Assembly: GCA_963704025.1 (NCBI GenBank)
Contig: CAVPGP010000002.1
Span: 186,001-250,000, forward strand
Reading direction: 5' to 3'
DNA length: 64,000 nucleotides
Source of the DNA: CAVPGP01 sp963704025
GTDB taxonomy: Bacteria > Actinomycetota > Thermoleophilia > Gaiellales > Gaiellaceae
Shown: in pieces, positions 9,202-18,168 of the stretch
Layout of the letters: each line of letters begins with the position of its first letter
How positions within the stretch are numbered: the stretch's first letter is position 1
Program-made: the position numbers and the translations under genes
The notes under the pieces: model-generated
The model's input: the letters and a program-made list of their open reading frames with translations, nothing else
Database searches by the model: none
What the model was told of the DNA's origin: nothing

Positions 9202-10328
9202 AGCTCCTCCCGGATGATCGCCGCGGCCCGCTCGCACTGCTCCTGCGTCGGCACGAGCGCGATGCGGAGGTAGCCGGCGCCGGCCGGGCCGAAGTACTCT
9301 CCCGGCGTGACGACGACGCCCCGCTCGAGCAGCCGCTCGGCAGTGCCGTCCGGCGCCTCGACCCAGAGGTAGAACGTGGCCGCGGAGCCGGCCGGCCGCA
9401 CGCCGACGTCCTCCAGCGCCGCGAGCACGGTCTCGCGCTTGCGCCGATAGACGCCTCGCACGTTCTCGACGTGGCGCTCGTCGTTCCAGGCGGCGACCGA
9501 GGCCCGCTGAACGAACTCCTGAGGCGCCGTGCCGACCGTCGGCCGGAACCTGCGCAACGCCTCCACGACCCCGCCAGGCGCCGCCACGAAGCCGGACCGG
9601 TAGCCCGTCATGGACGAGCGCTTCGACAGCGTGTTGAAGACGACGACGTTCGTGCGGTCGCCGACCTGGAGCGCCGATGCAGGCGGCCGGTCGAACCAGA
9701 GCTCTGAATACGCCTCGTCGGAGCAGAGGTAGAAGTCGTGCTCCTGCGCCCGCGCCGCCAGGTCCTCGTAGAAGGTGAGCGGCGCCACCGCACCGGTCGG
9801 GTTGTTCGGATAGTTGACCCAGAAGATCGCGATCCGATCCCAGTCCTCGACGGCGTCCAGGTCGGGCAGGAACCCGTGCTCCTCCCGGAGCGGGACCACG
9901 CGCGGCTCGGCGTGGGCGAAGAGCGCGCCTCGCTCCTGGACGGGGTACCCAGGCTCCGGGACGACGACGAGGTTCTTGTCCGAGTCGGCGTCGACCACCA
10001 CGGACGCGAAGGAGAAGATCGCCTCCTTGGAGCCGAGCGTCGGCACGACCTCCGCATCGGGATCGAGCTCGACCTCGAATCGCCGCGCGACCCAGCCGGC
10101 GATCGCCTCGCGCAGCTCCGGCAGGCCCACGGCGCGCGGGTACTGGGAGATCTCCTCGACGGAGGCCAGCAGCGCCTCGCGAATGAACGCCGGCGTCGGC
10201 TCACGCGGGTCGCCCATCCCGAAGTCGATCAGCTCGAGCCCGGCGTCGACGATTCGCTTGCGAGCCTCGTCGAGTCGGACGAACGGATACGTCGGCAACG
10301 CTTCCAGCACGGGCGAGAGGCGTGTCAC
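9198..10328 (-). CDS. dapC: succinyldiaminopimelate aminotransferase DapC
   Basis: Fold-type I PLP aminotransferase expected to convert N-succinyl-2-amino-6-ketopimelate to N-succinyl-LL-diaminopimelate. Markers: LIDFGMGDPREPTP near the N-terminus, NYPNNPTGAVAP, CSDEAYSELWFD, and the PLP lysine in FNTLSKRSSMTGYRSGF. The C-terminal arginine region reads GAGYLRIALVP. The family assignment as DapC rather than another class I enzyme rests on its place between dapE (9 bases upstream) and dapD (4-base overlap). It starts with GTG at 10328. Confidence 0.92.
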
Positions 10329-10337
10329 GAGCTGAGG

Positions 10338-11369
10338 CTACCCGGCGGCGAAGCGGCAGAGCGTCTCGAAGCACCGCTCGAGGTTCTCGACCGGTACCTG
10401 CTCGTCCGCCTTGTGCGCATAGGCCGTCAGGCCCGGACCGAAGTTGAGCGCGTCGAGGCCGCGCTCCGCGAACTGGGCGACGGGCGTCCACGCCTGCTTG
10501 GGCGCAACGTCGAGCCCGCCGACCTCGCGCAGCCGTCGGGCGAGCGGGCTGGAGACCGCGACGTGTGCGGACGGAGCCGCGTGCACGACCTCCGCGGCCG
10601 GGGCGATCTCGTGCAGGCGCGCCACCGCCTCCGCGGTCGAGCGGCCCGGGGCGAAGCGGTAGTTGACGGTCGCCTCGACGCGTCCCGGGACGACGTTCTC
10701 GGCGATGCCGCCGTGGATCGTCGTCATCGAGATCACCTCGCGGAAGACCAGCCCTTCGATCTCCACGTCGATCGGTGGAATCCCCGCCAGCGGGCGAAGC
10801 TCATGGAGGGCGAGGTCGATCGCGTTCACGCCGGTCCAGGGACGGGCCGAGTGCGCCGCGACGCCCTCGACGACGACGCGCGCGACGATGTTCCCGAGGC
10901 AGCCCGCGTGCACCTGGAGGTCGGTCGGCTCCAGCACGATCACGAGCTCGGCTGCGTCGACGAGCCCGCGCTCGAAGAACGACGGCAGCGGGCTCTCGCC
11001 GACGGCGATCTCCTCCCGGGGAAAGAACAGGAAACCCAGGTCGAGCCCGGTCTCGGCCGCCGCCGCCCAGCGGGCGAGCTCGATCATGACCGCGACGCCG
11101 CCCTTCATGTCGCTCGCCCCCAGCCCGTGCACAACGCCGTCCTCGAGCCGTCCCGGGAGGTTTCCCTGGGCGGGAACGGTGTCGAGGTGCCCCGCGAGCA
11201 CCACGAGCGGCCCGCCGCGGCCCGTGCGGTAGAAGAGCGTCTCGCCCTGTTCGTAGTCGGGCTCGAGAGGCACGACGTCGCGCACGTACGCGGCCGCCTC
11301 CTGCTCCTGCCTGCTCTCGGATGCGATGTCGACGAGCTCGAGGGTCCGGCGGGCGAGGTCGGCGGCCAT
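10338..11369 (-). CDS. dapE: succinyl-diaminopimelate desuccinylase DapE-like M20 peptidase
   Basis: Zinc-dependent M20 amidohydrolase of 343 residues. Metal-binding and catalytic motifs are visible: VLAGHLDTVPAQGN (His and Asp), GLGASDMKGGVAVM (bridging Asp) and FFPREEIAVGES (Glu-Glu). The dimerisation domain begins near residue 165. Operon context with dapC and dapD supports DapE, which releases succinate to give LL-diaminopimelate. I start at the ATG at 11369. Only 19 bases separate this start from the divergent hflX start, so the promoters must overlap the opposing gene ends. Confidence 0.92.
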   Translation of the reverse strand: MAADLARRTLELVDIASESRQEQEAAAYVRDVVPLEPDYEQGETLFYRTGRGGPLVVLAGHLDTVPAQGNLPGRLEDGVVHGLGASDMKGGVAVMIELARWAAAAETGLDLGFLFFPREEIAVGESPLPSFFERGLVDAAELVIVLEPTDLQVHAGCLGNIVARVVVEGVAAHSARPWTGVNAIDLALHELRPLAGIPPIDVEIEGLVFREVISMTTIHGGIAENVVPGRVEATVNYRFAPGRSTAEAVARLHEIAPAAEVVHAAPSAHVAVSSPLARRLREVGGLDVAPKQAWTPVAQFAERGLDALNFGPGLTAYAHKADEQVPVENLERCFETLCRFAAG

Positions 11370-11376
11370 TTCGGGG

Positions 11377-11382
11377 CATACT
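11377..11382 (+). promoter_or_regulatory. candidate -10 box of a leaderless hflX transcript
   Basis: CATACT lies six bases before the hflX GTG, the spacing expected when transcription begins at the start codon itself. No ribosome site precedes the GTG. A clear -35 is not seen. The call rests on position and on similar cases elsewhere in the window. Confidence 0.4.
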
Positions 11383-11388
11383 AGGCGC

Positions 11389-12711
11389 GTGACTCGCGAG
11401 CCCGACGCCGCTCCCGGACTCGAGCCCGAGCGGGGGTTCGTGCTCGCCGTCCTCGCACCGGGGACGGATCCCGGCGAGGAGCTGGCGGAGGTCGAGGAGC
11501 TCGCACGGACAGCCGGCGTCGAGGTCGCCGGGCGGCTGACGCAGCATCGTGGCCGGCCCGCCCAGCGCACGTATGTCGGCAAGGGAAAGCTCGAGGAACT
11601 GAAGACCGCCTTCAAGGCCGCACAGGGCGAGGCCCTGCTCGTCGACGACGAGCTCGAACCGGCGCAGCAGCGGTTCCTCGAGAACGCGCTGCAGGCGCGC
11701 GTCGTCGACCGGACGCAGCTGATCCTCGACATCTTCGCGCAGCACGCCGTCACCTCCGAGGGCAAGCTGCAGGTCGAGCTGGCTCAGCTGGAATACAACC
11801 TGCCGCGGATGCGGGGGATGTGGCAGCACCTCGAGCGCCTGGGCGGCGGCCGAGGCACCGTCGGCGCCGGCGTCGGAACGCGCGGGCCGGGTGAGTCGCA
11901 GCTCGAAAGCGACCGCCGCCTTGCACGCCGCCGTATCTCGCTGCTCCGCCGCCGCCTCCAGGAGCTGGAGAAGCAGCGCCGCACCCGCCGCGGGGAGCGC
12001 ACCCGGTCGGAGACGCCGATCGTCGCGCTCGCCGGCTACACGAATGTCGGCAAGTCGACGCTGCTGAACGCGCTCACCGGCGCGGAGGTCTCGGTCGAGA
12101 ACCGCCTCTTCGAGACGCTCGATCCGACCACGCGGGGCTTCGAGCACGACGGCCGGCGATACCTCGTCACCGACACGGTCGGATTCATTCGCCGGCTGCC
12201 GCATCAGCTCGTCGAGGGGTTCGCCGCGACGCTCGAGGAGACCCTCGTGGCCGACCTGATCCTCCACGTGGTCGACGGCTCGGCGCCGGACGAGAGGATC
12301 GACGAGATGATCGCGTCGGTCGAGGCCGTACTCACCGAGATCGGCGCTCGAGAGCTGCCGATCGAGCTCGTCGTCAACAAGATCGACGCGGTCGACCCGT
12401 TGCGGCGGCGTCGGCTCGCGAACTCCTTCCCGGGCGCCGTGCTGATCTCGGCCCGCACCGGTGAAGGGCTGGAGGAGCTCCGAGTGCGCATCGCGGAGCG
12501 GTTCGCGGACCGCTTCGAGCGCGTCCGTCTTCTGATTCCGTACGACGAGGGACGCCGCCTCGGCGAGCTCTACGCACTCGGCGCGCCGATCGAGGAGCGG
12601 CACGACCGCGAGGACGGCGTCGAGGTGATCGCGCGCCTGCCGCGCCGCGAGCTTCGCCGGTACGCGCCCTTCCTGATCGCCGAGAGCCGGCAGGCGTCCA
12701 CGACTGCATGA
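11389..12711 (+). CDS. hflX: ribosome-associated GTPase HflX
   Basis: Heat-shock ribosome-splitting GTPase of 440 residues. The N-terminal HflX domain contains QRTYVGKGKLEEL and VDDELEPAQQRFLENAL; the linker contains GVGTRGPGESQLESDRR. The G domain has G1 AGYTNVGKST, G3 DTVGFIRRLP, and G4 NKID. Start is the GTG at 11389, apparently leaderless. It shares a 4-base ATGA overlap with dut and is probably cotranscribed with dut and the Nudix gene. Confidence 0.95.
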   Translation: MTREPDAAPGLEPERGFVLAVLAPGTDPGEELAEVEELARTAGVEVAGRLTQHRGRPAQRTYVGKGKLEELKTAFKAAQGEALLVDDELEPAQQRFLENALQARVVDRTQLILDIFAQHAVTSEGKLQVELAQLEYNLPRMRGMWQHLERLGGGRGTVGAGVGTRGPGESQLESDRRLARRRISLLRRRLQELEKQRRTRRGERTRSETPIVALAGYTNVGKSTLLNALTGAEVSVENRLFETLDPTTRGFEHDGRRYLVTDTVGFIRRLPHQLVEGFAATLEETLVADLILHVVDGSAPDERIDEMIASVEAVLTEIGARELPIELVVNKIDAVDPLRRRRLANSFPGAVLISARTGEGLEELRVRIAERFADRFERVRLLIPYDEGRRLGELYALGAPIEERHDREDGVEVIARLPRRELRRYAPFLIAESRQASTTA

Positions 12712-13142
12712 TCGAGCTCCCGATCCTGCGGCTCCGCGAGGACGCGGTCGTCCCTGCGCACGCCTATGCCGGTGACGCCGGGCTCGACCTTGCCGCGTGC
12801 GAGCGCGTCGAGCTTGCCCCCGGCGAGCGCGCAACCGTCGGCACCGGTCTCGCGGTCGCCATCCCGGAAGGATTCGCAGGGTTCGTGCAGCCGCGGTCCG
12901 GGCTCGCGTCGACGCACGGGATCACGATCGTGAACACGCCGGGCCTCGTCGACCCGGGCTACCGCGGCGAGCTGCGGGTGATCCTCCTCAACACGGACAG
13001 CGAGGCGGCGTTCGTCGTCGAGCCGGGCATGCGCATCGCCCAGCTGGTCGTCGTCCCCGTCTCGGCCGTCGAGCCGGTGGAGGTCGATGAGCTACCCGAG
13101 ACCGAGCGCGGCGTGCGCGGATTCGGATCGTCCCGGACATGA
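12708..13142 (+). CDS. dut: deoxyuridine 5'-triphosphate nucleotidohydrolase
   Basis: Trimeric dUTPase of 144 residues that hydrolyses dUTP to dUMP. All five family motifs are visible: AGDAGLDL (1), PRSGLA (2), GLVDPGYRGELRV (3), RIAQLVVVPV (4) and the glycine-rich RGVRGFGSS at the C-terminus (5). The start overlaps the hflX stop, and the stop overlaps the next start (ATGA both times), so translation is coupled across three genes. Confidence 0.96.
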   Translation: MIELPILRLREDAVVPAHAYAGDAGLDLAACERVELAPGERATVGTGLAVAIPEGFAGFVQPRSGLASTHGITIVNTPGLVDPGYRGELRVILLNTDSEAAFVVEPGMRIAQLVVVPVSAVEPVEVDELPETERGVRGFGSSRT

Positions 13143-13591
13143 GCGAGCCGCGGATTCGCGTCTCGGCGATCCTCCGCTGGCGGGGCCGCGTGCTCCTCTG
13201 CCGCCACGAGAAGCCGGGGAAGGAGTACTGGCTGCTGCCCGGCGGCGGCGTGAATGCGGGCGAGAGCCTCACGGATGCGCTCAACCGCGAGCTGGATGAG
13301 GAGGTCGGGATCGAGGACGAGCTGCCGCTCGAGGGCCCCGTTGCGATCGTGGACTCGATCGCGCCGGGCGGCCTGCCCGGCAAGCACGTCGTACACATCA
13401 TCTTCTCGGGCGACCTGGGCGGCCGCTCGCTCGAGACGGTCACCTCGGTCGACGCGGCCGTCCGCGGTCATCGCCTCTTCGGCCTGGAGGAGCTCGACGA
13501 GATCGTGCTCCATCCACCCATCCAGCGCTTCCTCCGGCGTTGGCGACCCGGCGACCCCGTCGCCTATCTCGGCGCTCTCTGGGTGCCGTGA
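13139..13591 (+). CDS. Nudix hydrolase
   Basis: Diphosphate hydrolase of 150 residues. The Nudix box is complete: GGGVNAGESLTDALNRELDE followed by EVG. Residues before it (RWRGRVLLCRHEKPGKEYWLLP) are typical. The substrate is unknown; translation coupled to dut suggests nucleotide housekeeping, but that is inference. A weak preference for nucleoside diphosphate derivatives cannot be judged from sequence. Confidence 0.9.
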   Translation: MSEPRIRVSAILRWRGRVLLCRHEKPGKEYWLLPGGGVNAGESLTDALNRELDEEVGIEDELPLEGPVAIVDSIAPGGLPGKHVVHIIFSGDLGGRSLETVTSVDAAVRGHRLFGLEELDEIVLHPPIQRFLRRWRPGDPVAYLGALWVP

Positions 13592-13679
13592 GCCAGTGCC
13601 GCGCCGCGCGCGAGCTCCGCGCGAGCAAGCGCGAGAAAGAGTTGACGCAATCGTCACAGACGCGAGCGGACTTTCTCGC

Positions 13680-13731
13680 TAGCGTCCACAGCCGAGGGCG
13701 GCGGGACGGCGCCCCACCCAGGGCGGGGGCG
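13680..13731. repeat. convergent-end hairpin element, copy 2
   Basis: Second copy of the element at 8375-8428, again between convergent genes (Nudix and gatD). Shared blocks are TAGCGTC, AC.GCCGAGGGCGG, GGGA, CCCACCCA and GGGGGCG. The stem is rebuilt as CGCCCC/GGGGCG rather than CCCCACCC/GGGTGGGG, so the hairpin is kept while its sequence differs. Confidence 0.6.
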
Positions 13732-13751
13732 CGGTTTCGGCCCCGGCCCGT

Positions 13752-14495
13752 CTAGCCGCGGCCGCCGCGGGCGCGGGCCCGCCGGGCGGAGACGTCGTGC
13801 GCCTCGTGCTCGAGCTCGTCGGGGAGCGGCTCGAACGAGGGCTCCTCGCCCGTGCGGTGCGCGACGGCCTCGGCCAGCAGCCAGTCGGCCAGCCAGGGGT
13901 TGCGCGGGAGGAGCGGCCCGTGCAGGTACGTGCCGACGATCCGGCCGGAGCGGCAGCCCTCGTCGCCGCTCCGGCCGTCGTTGCCGAAACCTGCGACGAC
14001 GCGGCCGAGCGGCTCTGCGCCGGGCTCGAGGAGAGTGCGGCCCGCGTGGTTCTCGAAGCCCGCAAGCGTCCGCCCGCCGGCCCACGCGCACTCGAGCAGC
14101 ACGTCGCCGATCATCCGCCGCTCGCCGGCCACGGTATGCAGCGGCAGCAGCCCGGCCCCCGGAAGCTTGTTGCCGAGCCGGTCGCGATAGAACGCGCCGA
14201 GGAGCTGATAGCCGCCGCAGACGGCCAGCACCGCCGCGCCGCCGCCGGTCGCCTTGCGCAGCTGCTCGCCCTTCGCGGCGAAGTCCGGCGCGATCAGCGC
14301 CTGCTCGCGATCCTGGCCGCCGCCAACGTAGAAGAGGTCGTGCTCGCCCGGCCGAATCTGATCGCCCAGCCCGATCGCCCGCACGTCGAGCTCGTGCCCG
14401 CGCAGCGCCGCGCGCAGGGTCAGCACCGCGATGTTGCCGCGGTCGGCATAGATGTTGAGATAGTCCGGATAGAGATGGCCGACGACGATCTTCAC
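13752..14495 (-). CDS. gatD: lipid II isoglutaminyl synthase, glutamine amidotransferase subunit GatD
   Basis: Class I amidotransferase of 247 residues that supplies ammonia to MurT for amidation of D-Glu in lipid II. The nucleophile elbow is AVCGGYQLLG and the catalytic histidine lies in GTYLHGPLLPRNPWLAD. The N-terminus KIVVGHLYPDYLNIYADRGN matches the CobB/CobQ-like GatD group. Start is a GTG overlapping the murT stop by GTGA. The arginine- and glycine-rich tail after residue 225 is probably unstructured. Confidence 0.94.
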   Translation of the reverse strand: MKIVVGHLYPDYLNIYADRGNIAVLTLRAALRGHELDVRAIGLGDQIRPGEHDLFYVGGGQDREQALIAPDFAAKGEQLRKATGGGAAVLAVCGGYQLLGAFYRDRLGNKLPGAGLLPLHTVAGERRMIGDVLLECAWAGGRTLAGFENHAGRTLLEPGAEPLGRVVAGFGNDGRSGDEGCRSGRIVGTYLHGPLLPRNPWLADWLLAEAVAHRTGEEPSFEPLPDELEHEAHDVSARRARARGGRG

Positions 14496-15868
14496 GCCGC
14501 GTCCTCCCAGAAGTTGCGCACGTAGCCGCGCGCCGCCACGAGCCGCCGCAGTGCGAGCATGGCCGTGTACGTCGGCAGGCAGACGAGCTCGCCGCCGGCG
14601 GGAGTCAGCCCGAGAGCGCGGTCGAGCGCCTCGCCGAGCTCGGGCACGACCTCGATCCGCTTGCGGTCGAGACCGCCGTATGCGAAGCGCAGCCCCAGCT
14701 CGGCGGCCCGGTCGCCGGAGGCGACGAGCGTCTCGAGACCCTCGGCGAGCGGCTCGAAGTCGACGTCCCAGATCCACGAGACGTCCCGCCCGTCGGCGAT
14801 CGCGTCGTTCAGCGCCAGCAACACGAGGCGTGGAGCGCCGCCGTCGAGGAGCGTGCGGATCACCTCGTTCGCCCCCGCCGGGTTCTTGACCAGCAGGATC
14901 AGGAGCGTCCGGTCGCCGATCGCGATCCGCTCGAAGCGGCCGAAGGCCGCGCTGAACCGCTGGAGCCCGGCGGCCACCTCGTCGAGTGTCGCGCCGAGCG
15001 CCAGCGTCAGCGACGCGGCCGCGAGGGCGTTGTAGACGTTGTAGAGCCCCGGTAGCCCAAGCCGGACACGCCGTGTCCCGTCGGGCGCGTTCAGGTCGAA
15101 CGAGGCGGACTCGAGCCCGCGCAGGTCGAGCGCCCGTCCCACGACCTGCAGTGGAGGGCGGCTGTGCCCGCAGGCGGGACAGCGGTAATCGCCGAGGTGG
15201 CCGACGTAGGCGGCCGCGTAGTCGTACGGCGTGCCGCAGCGCAGGCAGTACTTCGAGTCGGCCGCGTGCTGGACCGCCGGCCGGGCGTGCGCGGGATCGT
15301 CCAGGCCGAACACGAGCGCCCCTTCGCGCTCGCGCGCGAGATCGCCCACCTGCGGGTCGTCGCCGTTGACGACGAGACGCGTCGACGCCGGCAGCTCCCG
15401 CACGGCCGCGCGCCAGCGCTCGGCGATCTGCTCCAGCTCGCCGTAGCGGTCGAGCTGGTCGCGGAACAGGTTTGCCAGCAGCACCGCGCGCGGCCGGACG
15501 CGTCGGGCCACCTCCGGCAGCGCGCCCTCGTCGACCTCGAACAGCCCGAGCTCGGCGTCGCGCGCGGCGAGCAGGGTCGACGCCACGCCGGAGACGAGGT
15601 TCGCGCCGGATGCGTTGTGCGCGAGCCGGGTCCGACCCGAGAGGATCTCCGCAGCCATCGCAGCCGTGGTCGTCTTCCCGTTCGTCGCCGAGAGGAGCGC
15701 TGCGCCCGCCGGCAGCCGCGCCGCGAGGCGGTCGATCGCGCCCGGATCGAGCTTCCAGAGCAGCTTGCCGGGCACCGTCGTCCCCCCGCCGGTCCCCACG
15801 CGCCGCGAGAGAGCCGCGGCCGCGCGGGCCGCGGCGACCTCCACGGAAAGAGGGACAGACAGGCGCAT
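14492..15868 (-). CDS. murT: lipid II isoglutaminyl synthase, Mur ligase subunit MurT
   Basis: Mur-ligase-like ATPase of 458 residues that activates the D-Glu carboxylate in lipid II. The P-loop is ATNGKTTTAAM near residue 63. A rubredoxin-type zinc ribbon typical of MurT follows in the central domain: CLRCGTPYDY and CPACGHSRPP. The C-terminal DUF1727 part contains LILLVKNPAGANEVIRTL and DVSWIWDVDFEPL with the catalytic aspartate. It is coupled to gatD. Amidated peptidoglycan is common in actinobacteria and is consistent with the nearby diaminopimelate genes. Confidence 0.95.
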   Translation of the reverse strand: MRLSVPLSVEVAAARAAAALSRRVGTGGGTTVPGKLLWKLDPGAIDRLAARLPAGAALLSATNGKTTTAAMAAEILSGRTRLAHNASGANLVSGVASTLLAARDAELGLFEVDEGALPEVARRVRPRAVLLANLFRDQLDRYGELEQIAERWRAAVRELPASTRLVVNGDDPQVGDLAREREGALVFGLDDPAHARPAVQHAADSKYCLRCGTPYDYAAAYVGHLGDYRCPACGHSRPPLQVVGRALDLRGLESASFDLNAPDGTRRVRLGLPGLYNVYNALAAASLTLALGATLDEVAAGLQRFSAAFGRFERIAIGDRTLLILLVKNPAGANEVIRTLLDGGAPRLVLLALNDAIADGRDVSWIWDVDFEPLAEGLETLVASGDRAAELGLRFAYGGLDRKRIEVVPELGEALDRALGLTPAGGELVCLPTYTAMLALRRLVAARGYVRNFWEDAA

Positions 15869-15918
15869 CGGCGCAATCTAGCCATGGATCCCTCAGACGA
15901 GTGATCTTTGACCGGTCC

Positions 15919-15962
15919 TCCCCCTGAAGGGGGATGGCCGCGCCCCGAAGCGACCATAGGTT
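15919..15962 (+). promoter_or_regulatory. hairpin and candidate -10 box before the S8 peptidase gene
   Basis: The 158-base divergent gap holds TCCCCC-TGAA-GGGGGA at 15919-15934 and TAGGTT at 15957-15962, 65 bases before the peptidase ATG. TAGGTT also serves as the -10 of one of the small RNAs at 28.7 kb. No convincing -35 is seen. Confidence 0.3.
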
Positions 15963-16026
15963 CCGCCCGTTGCGGTTCATCTGCGGTACTGCGGTCCGCG
16001 CCTCGCGCGCGGCAGAGGGAGAGGAA

Positions 16027-17961
16027 ATGGGACAGACGAACGAACGTGGCCACGGAGCTCCGGGCGAGCGCGGCAGCGCCCTCTGGGGCACCGGTAGTCG
16101 TGGCGGGGACTCCCGCTCGAGCGTTCTCTGGGGCAAGGGCGGTCGCGGCTTCTTGACGATGGTCGTCGCTTCGCTCGCGCTGGCGGCGCCGATCGTCGCG
16201 TCTGCCGGCTCCGGCTCCGGGAACAACAACGGCGGGAACGGGTACGGCGCCAATTTCCACAACGGCTGGGCCGACCCGGGCCTCCTCGACAAGGCGAAGA
16301 AGACTCCTGACAAGAAGATCCCCGTGATCATCTCGAGCGAGAGCGGGACGCTCGTCGCCAAAAAGGCCTTCTGGGGTCTCGGCGGCCTGAACACCGGCAA
16401 CGGCAGGTTCACCGGGCCCGATCGCGACCTCAACCTGGTCGGCGGCATTTCGGTCGAGCTGCCGGCGAAGCTGATCGAGAAGCTCGCCAAGATCCCGGGC
16501 CTCACGATCACCTACGACGCCCCGGTGCAGGTCAGCGGCTCCGTGCAGCAGGCGCTGCGCTCCGAGGAGCTGTGGCCGTACGAGACGGGCAACGCGGCGC
16601 TCTGGCCCGATGACCAGTCGCGGTACGCCGCGGCGCTCCCGACGATTGCGATCGTCGACTCGGGCATCCAGGCCGACCGGGCAGACTTCGGCGGCCGGAT
16701 CCTGGCCAACGTCAACATGAGCACCCTGACGGGCAACTCGGTGGGCGACGGTCGCGGGCACGGCACCTTCGTCGCGGGCATCGCGGCGGGCGCGGGCAGC
16801 AACCTCGCCGGCGCAGCGCCGGGCGCGAAGCTGGTCAGCCTCGACGTCATGGACGACAACGGCATGGCGAGGACGAGCGACGTCATCGCGGCTGCCCAGT
16901 GGATCTACGACAACAAGGACACGTACAACATCCGGGTCGCGAACTTCTCGCTCCACTCGACGTCTGCCAGCAACTTCTGGCGCGATCCGCTGGACAAGGC
17001 GGTCGAGAAGCTGTGGTTCGCAGGTGTGACCGTCGTCACGGCTGCCGGCAACTACGGCAAACCCGACGGGCCGAGCGGCGTGCCGTTTGCACCCGGCAAC
17101 GATCCGTTCGTGATCACGGTCGGCGCCCTCGACACGGGCCGGAGCTTCCGGTCGAGTGACGACACCGTCGCGCCGTGGTCGGCATGGGGGCGGACGTTCG
17201 ACGGCTTCTTCAAGCCCGAGGTCGCGGCCCCCGGCCGGTACATGGTCGGCCCGATCCCGCCCAGCTCCACGCTGACGGTCGTGAAGCAGGCCAACATGGA
17301 GGGCACCGACCGGATCCAGCTCTCCGGGACGTCGTTCGCGGCGCCCGTGGTCTCGGGCACGGTCGCCCAGATCCTCGCGCGGCACCCCAACTGGACGCCG
17401 GGCCAGGTGAAGGCGGCGCTCATGCTCACGGCCCGCAAGGTCTGGAGGGATGCAGAGCCCGCCGGTGCCGGCTCGATTCTCGCCTCGGTGGCGGCGCGGT
17501 ACCAGAACGCGAATCCGCCGGACGCGAACAAGGCGCTCATGCGGTTCGTCGCGCCTGACCTCCTCAATGGAGCCAGCGCGTTCGACGGGCCGGCGTGGTA
17601 CGCGGCGGCCAAGCTGGACCCGATGTGGGACGCGGTGTCCTGGAGCGACGTCTCCTGGAGCGACGTCTCCTGGAACGAGGTCTCATGGAGCGACGTCTCC
17701 TGGAGCGACGTTGCCCTGATCGGCTCGGTTGCGGCGGGCGCGGTCTCCTGGAGCGACGTCTCCTGGAGCGACGCGGTCTCCTGGAGCGACGCGGCGCAGG
17801 AAGACGCGGCCGAGGGCGATGCTCCGGCGGAGCCGGTCGCGCTCGACGCGGCTGCGGTCGCCGACATGATGGCCGATCCGGACCTGGCCGTCCCCCCCGA
17901 CGTCCTGCCGGAAACTGCGGTTGCGCTGCTGACGCAGACGCCTCCGACTACCGCTCCGTAG
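16027..17961 (+). CDS. secreted S8 (subtilisin-like) serine peptidase with C-terminal SWSDV repeats
   Basis: A 644-residue exported protease. The catalytic triad is Asp211 (AIVDSGIQADRADF), His245 (GDGRGHGTFVAG) and Ser436 (LSGTSFAAPVVSG). Before the hydrophobic export segment (FLTMVVASLALAAPIVASAG) lies an unusual 40-residue cytoplasmic tail with two related motifs, SALWGTGSRG and SVLWGKGGRG. Residues 537 to about 588 are built from a five-residue SWSDV repeat. Ribosome site GGGAGAGGAA fixes the ATG at 16027. An inverted-repeat terminator follows. Substrate and attachment are unknown; the repeat tail may bind the cell surface. Confidence 0.92.
   Translation: MGQTNERGHGAPGERGSALWGTGSRGGDSRSSVLWGKGGRGFLTMVVASLALAAPIVASAGSGSGNNNGGNGYGANFHNGWADPGLLDKAKKTPDKKIPVIISSESGTLVAKKAFWGLGGLNTGNGRFTGPDRDLNLVGGISVELPAKLIEKLAKIPGLTITYDAPVQVSGSVQQALRSEELWPYETGNAALWPDDQSRYAAALPTIAIVDSGIQADRADFGGRILANVNMSTLTGNSVGDGRGHGTFVAGIAAGAGSNLAGAAPGAKLVSLDVMDDNGMARTSDVIAAAQWIYDNKDTYNIRVANFSLHSTSASNFWRDPLDKAVEKLWFAGVTVVTAAGNYGKPDGPSGVPFAPGNDPFVITVGALDTGRSFRSSDDTVAPWSAWGRTFDGFFKPEVAAPGRYMVGPIPPSSTLTVVKQANMEGTDRIQLSGTSFAAPVVSGTVAQILARHPNWTPGQVKAALMLTARKVWRDAEPAGAGSILASVAARYQNANPPDANKALMRFVAPDLLNGASAFDGPAWYAAAKLDPMWDAVSWSDVSWSDVSWNEVSWSDVSWSDVALIGSVAAGAVSWSDVSWSDAVSWSDAAQEDAAEGDAPAEPVALDAAAVADMMADPDLAVPPDVLPETAVALLTQTPPTTAP
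17635..17793 (+). repeat. 15-base tandem coding repeat (SWSDV)
   Basis: Units of the form TCCTGGAGCGACGTC recur about nine times, five before and four after a non-repeat spacer encoding ALIGSVAAGA. The nucleotide identity between units is nearly perfect, which suggests recent expansion or homogenisation. Confidence 0.85.
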
Positions 17962-17976
17962 GCTCGATCGACTGCA

Positions 17977-18007
17977 GGTGCCGGGGCCCAGAGCGGGCCC
18001 CGGCACC
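17977..18007 (+). terminator. strong hairpin after the S8 peptidase gene
   Basis: GGTGCCGGGGCCC pairs perfectly with GGGCCCCGGCACC over a five-base loop, 15 bases after the stop codon. The T-run is short, as is common in high-GC actinobacteria. Confidence 0.75.
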
Positions 18008-18168
18008 TCTGTCCAACACGGTTCGTCACCCTTTCGAGCGATTCACCGGGGCGTGCCTCGAACGGGGGATGCCCACACCCCTGCCTCGGCATACGGTGGG
18101 CACGGCATGAAAGGCGTGCGGCCTCGCCCTCGGCGAGCACCACTGCGGCAAAGGGAGTACACGGGCAC

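Noticed and set aside
13641..13685. TTGACG upstream of TAGCGT as a promoter for the convergent-end element
   Set aside because: The spacing (more than 30 bases) is wrong, and copy 1 at 8375 lacks any matching -35.
13752..16511. Open frame of 919 codons across gatD and murT
   Set aside because: Only its last 247 codons are gatD; the rest is antisense to or out of frame with murT and is arginine-rich, as expected for a high-GC shadow frame.
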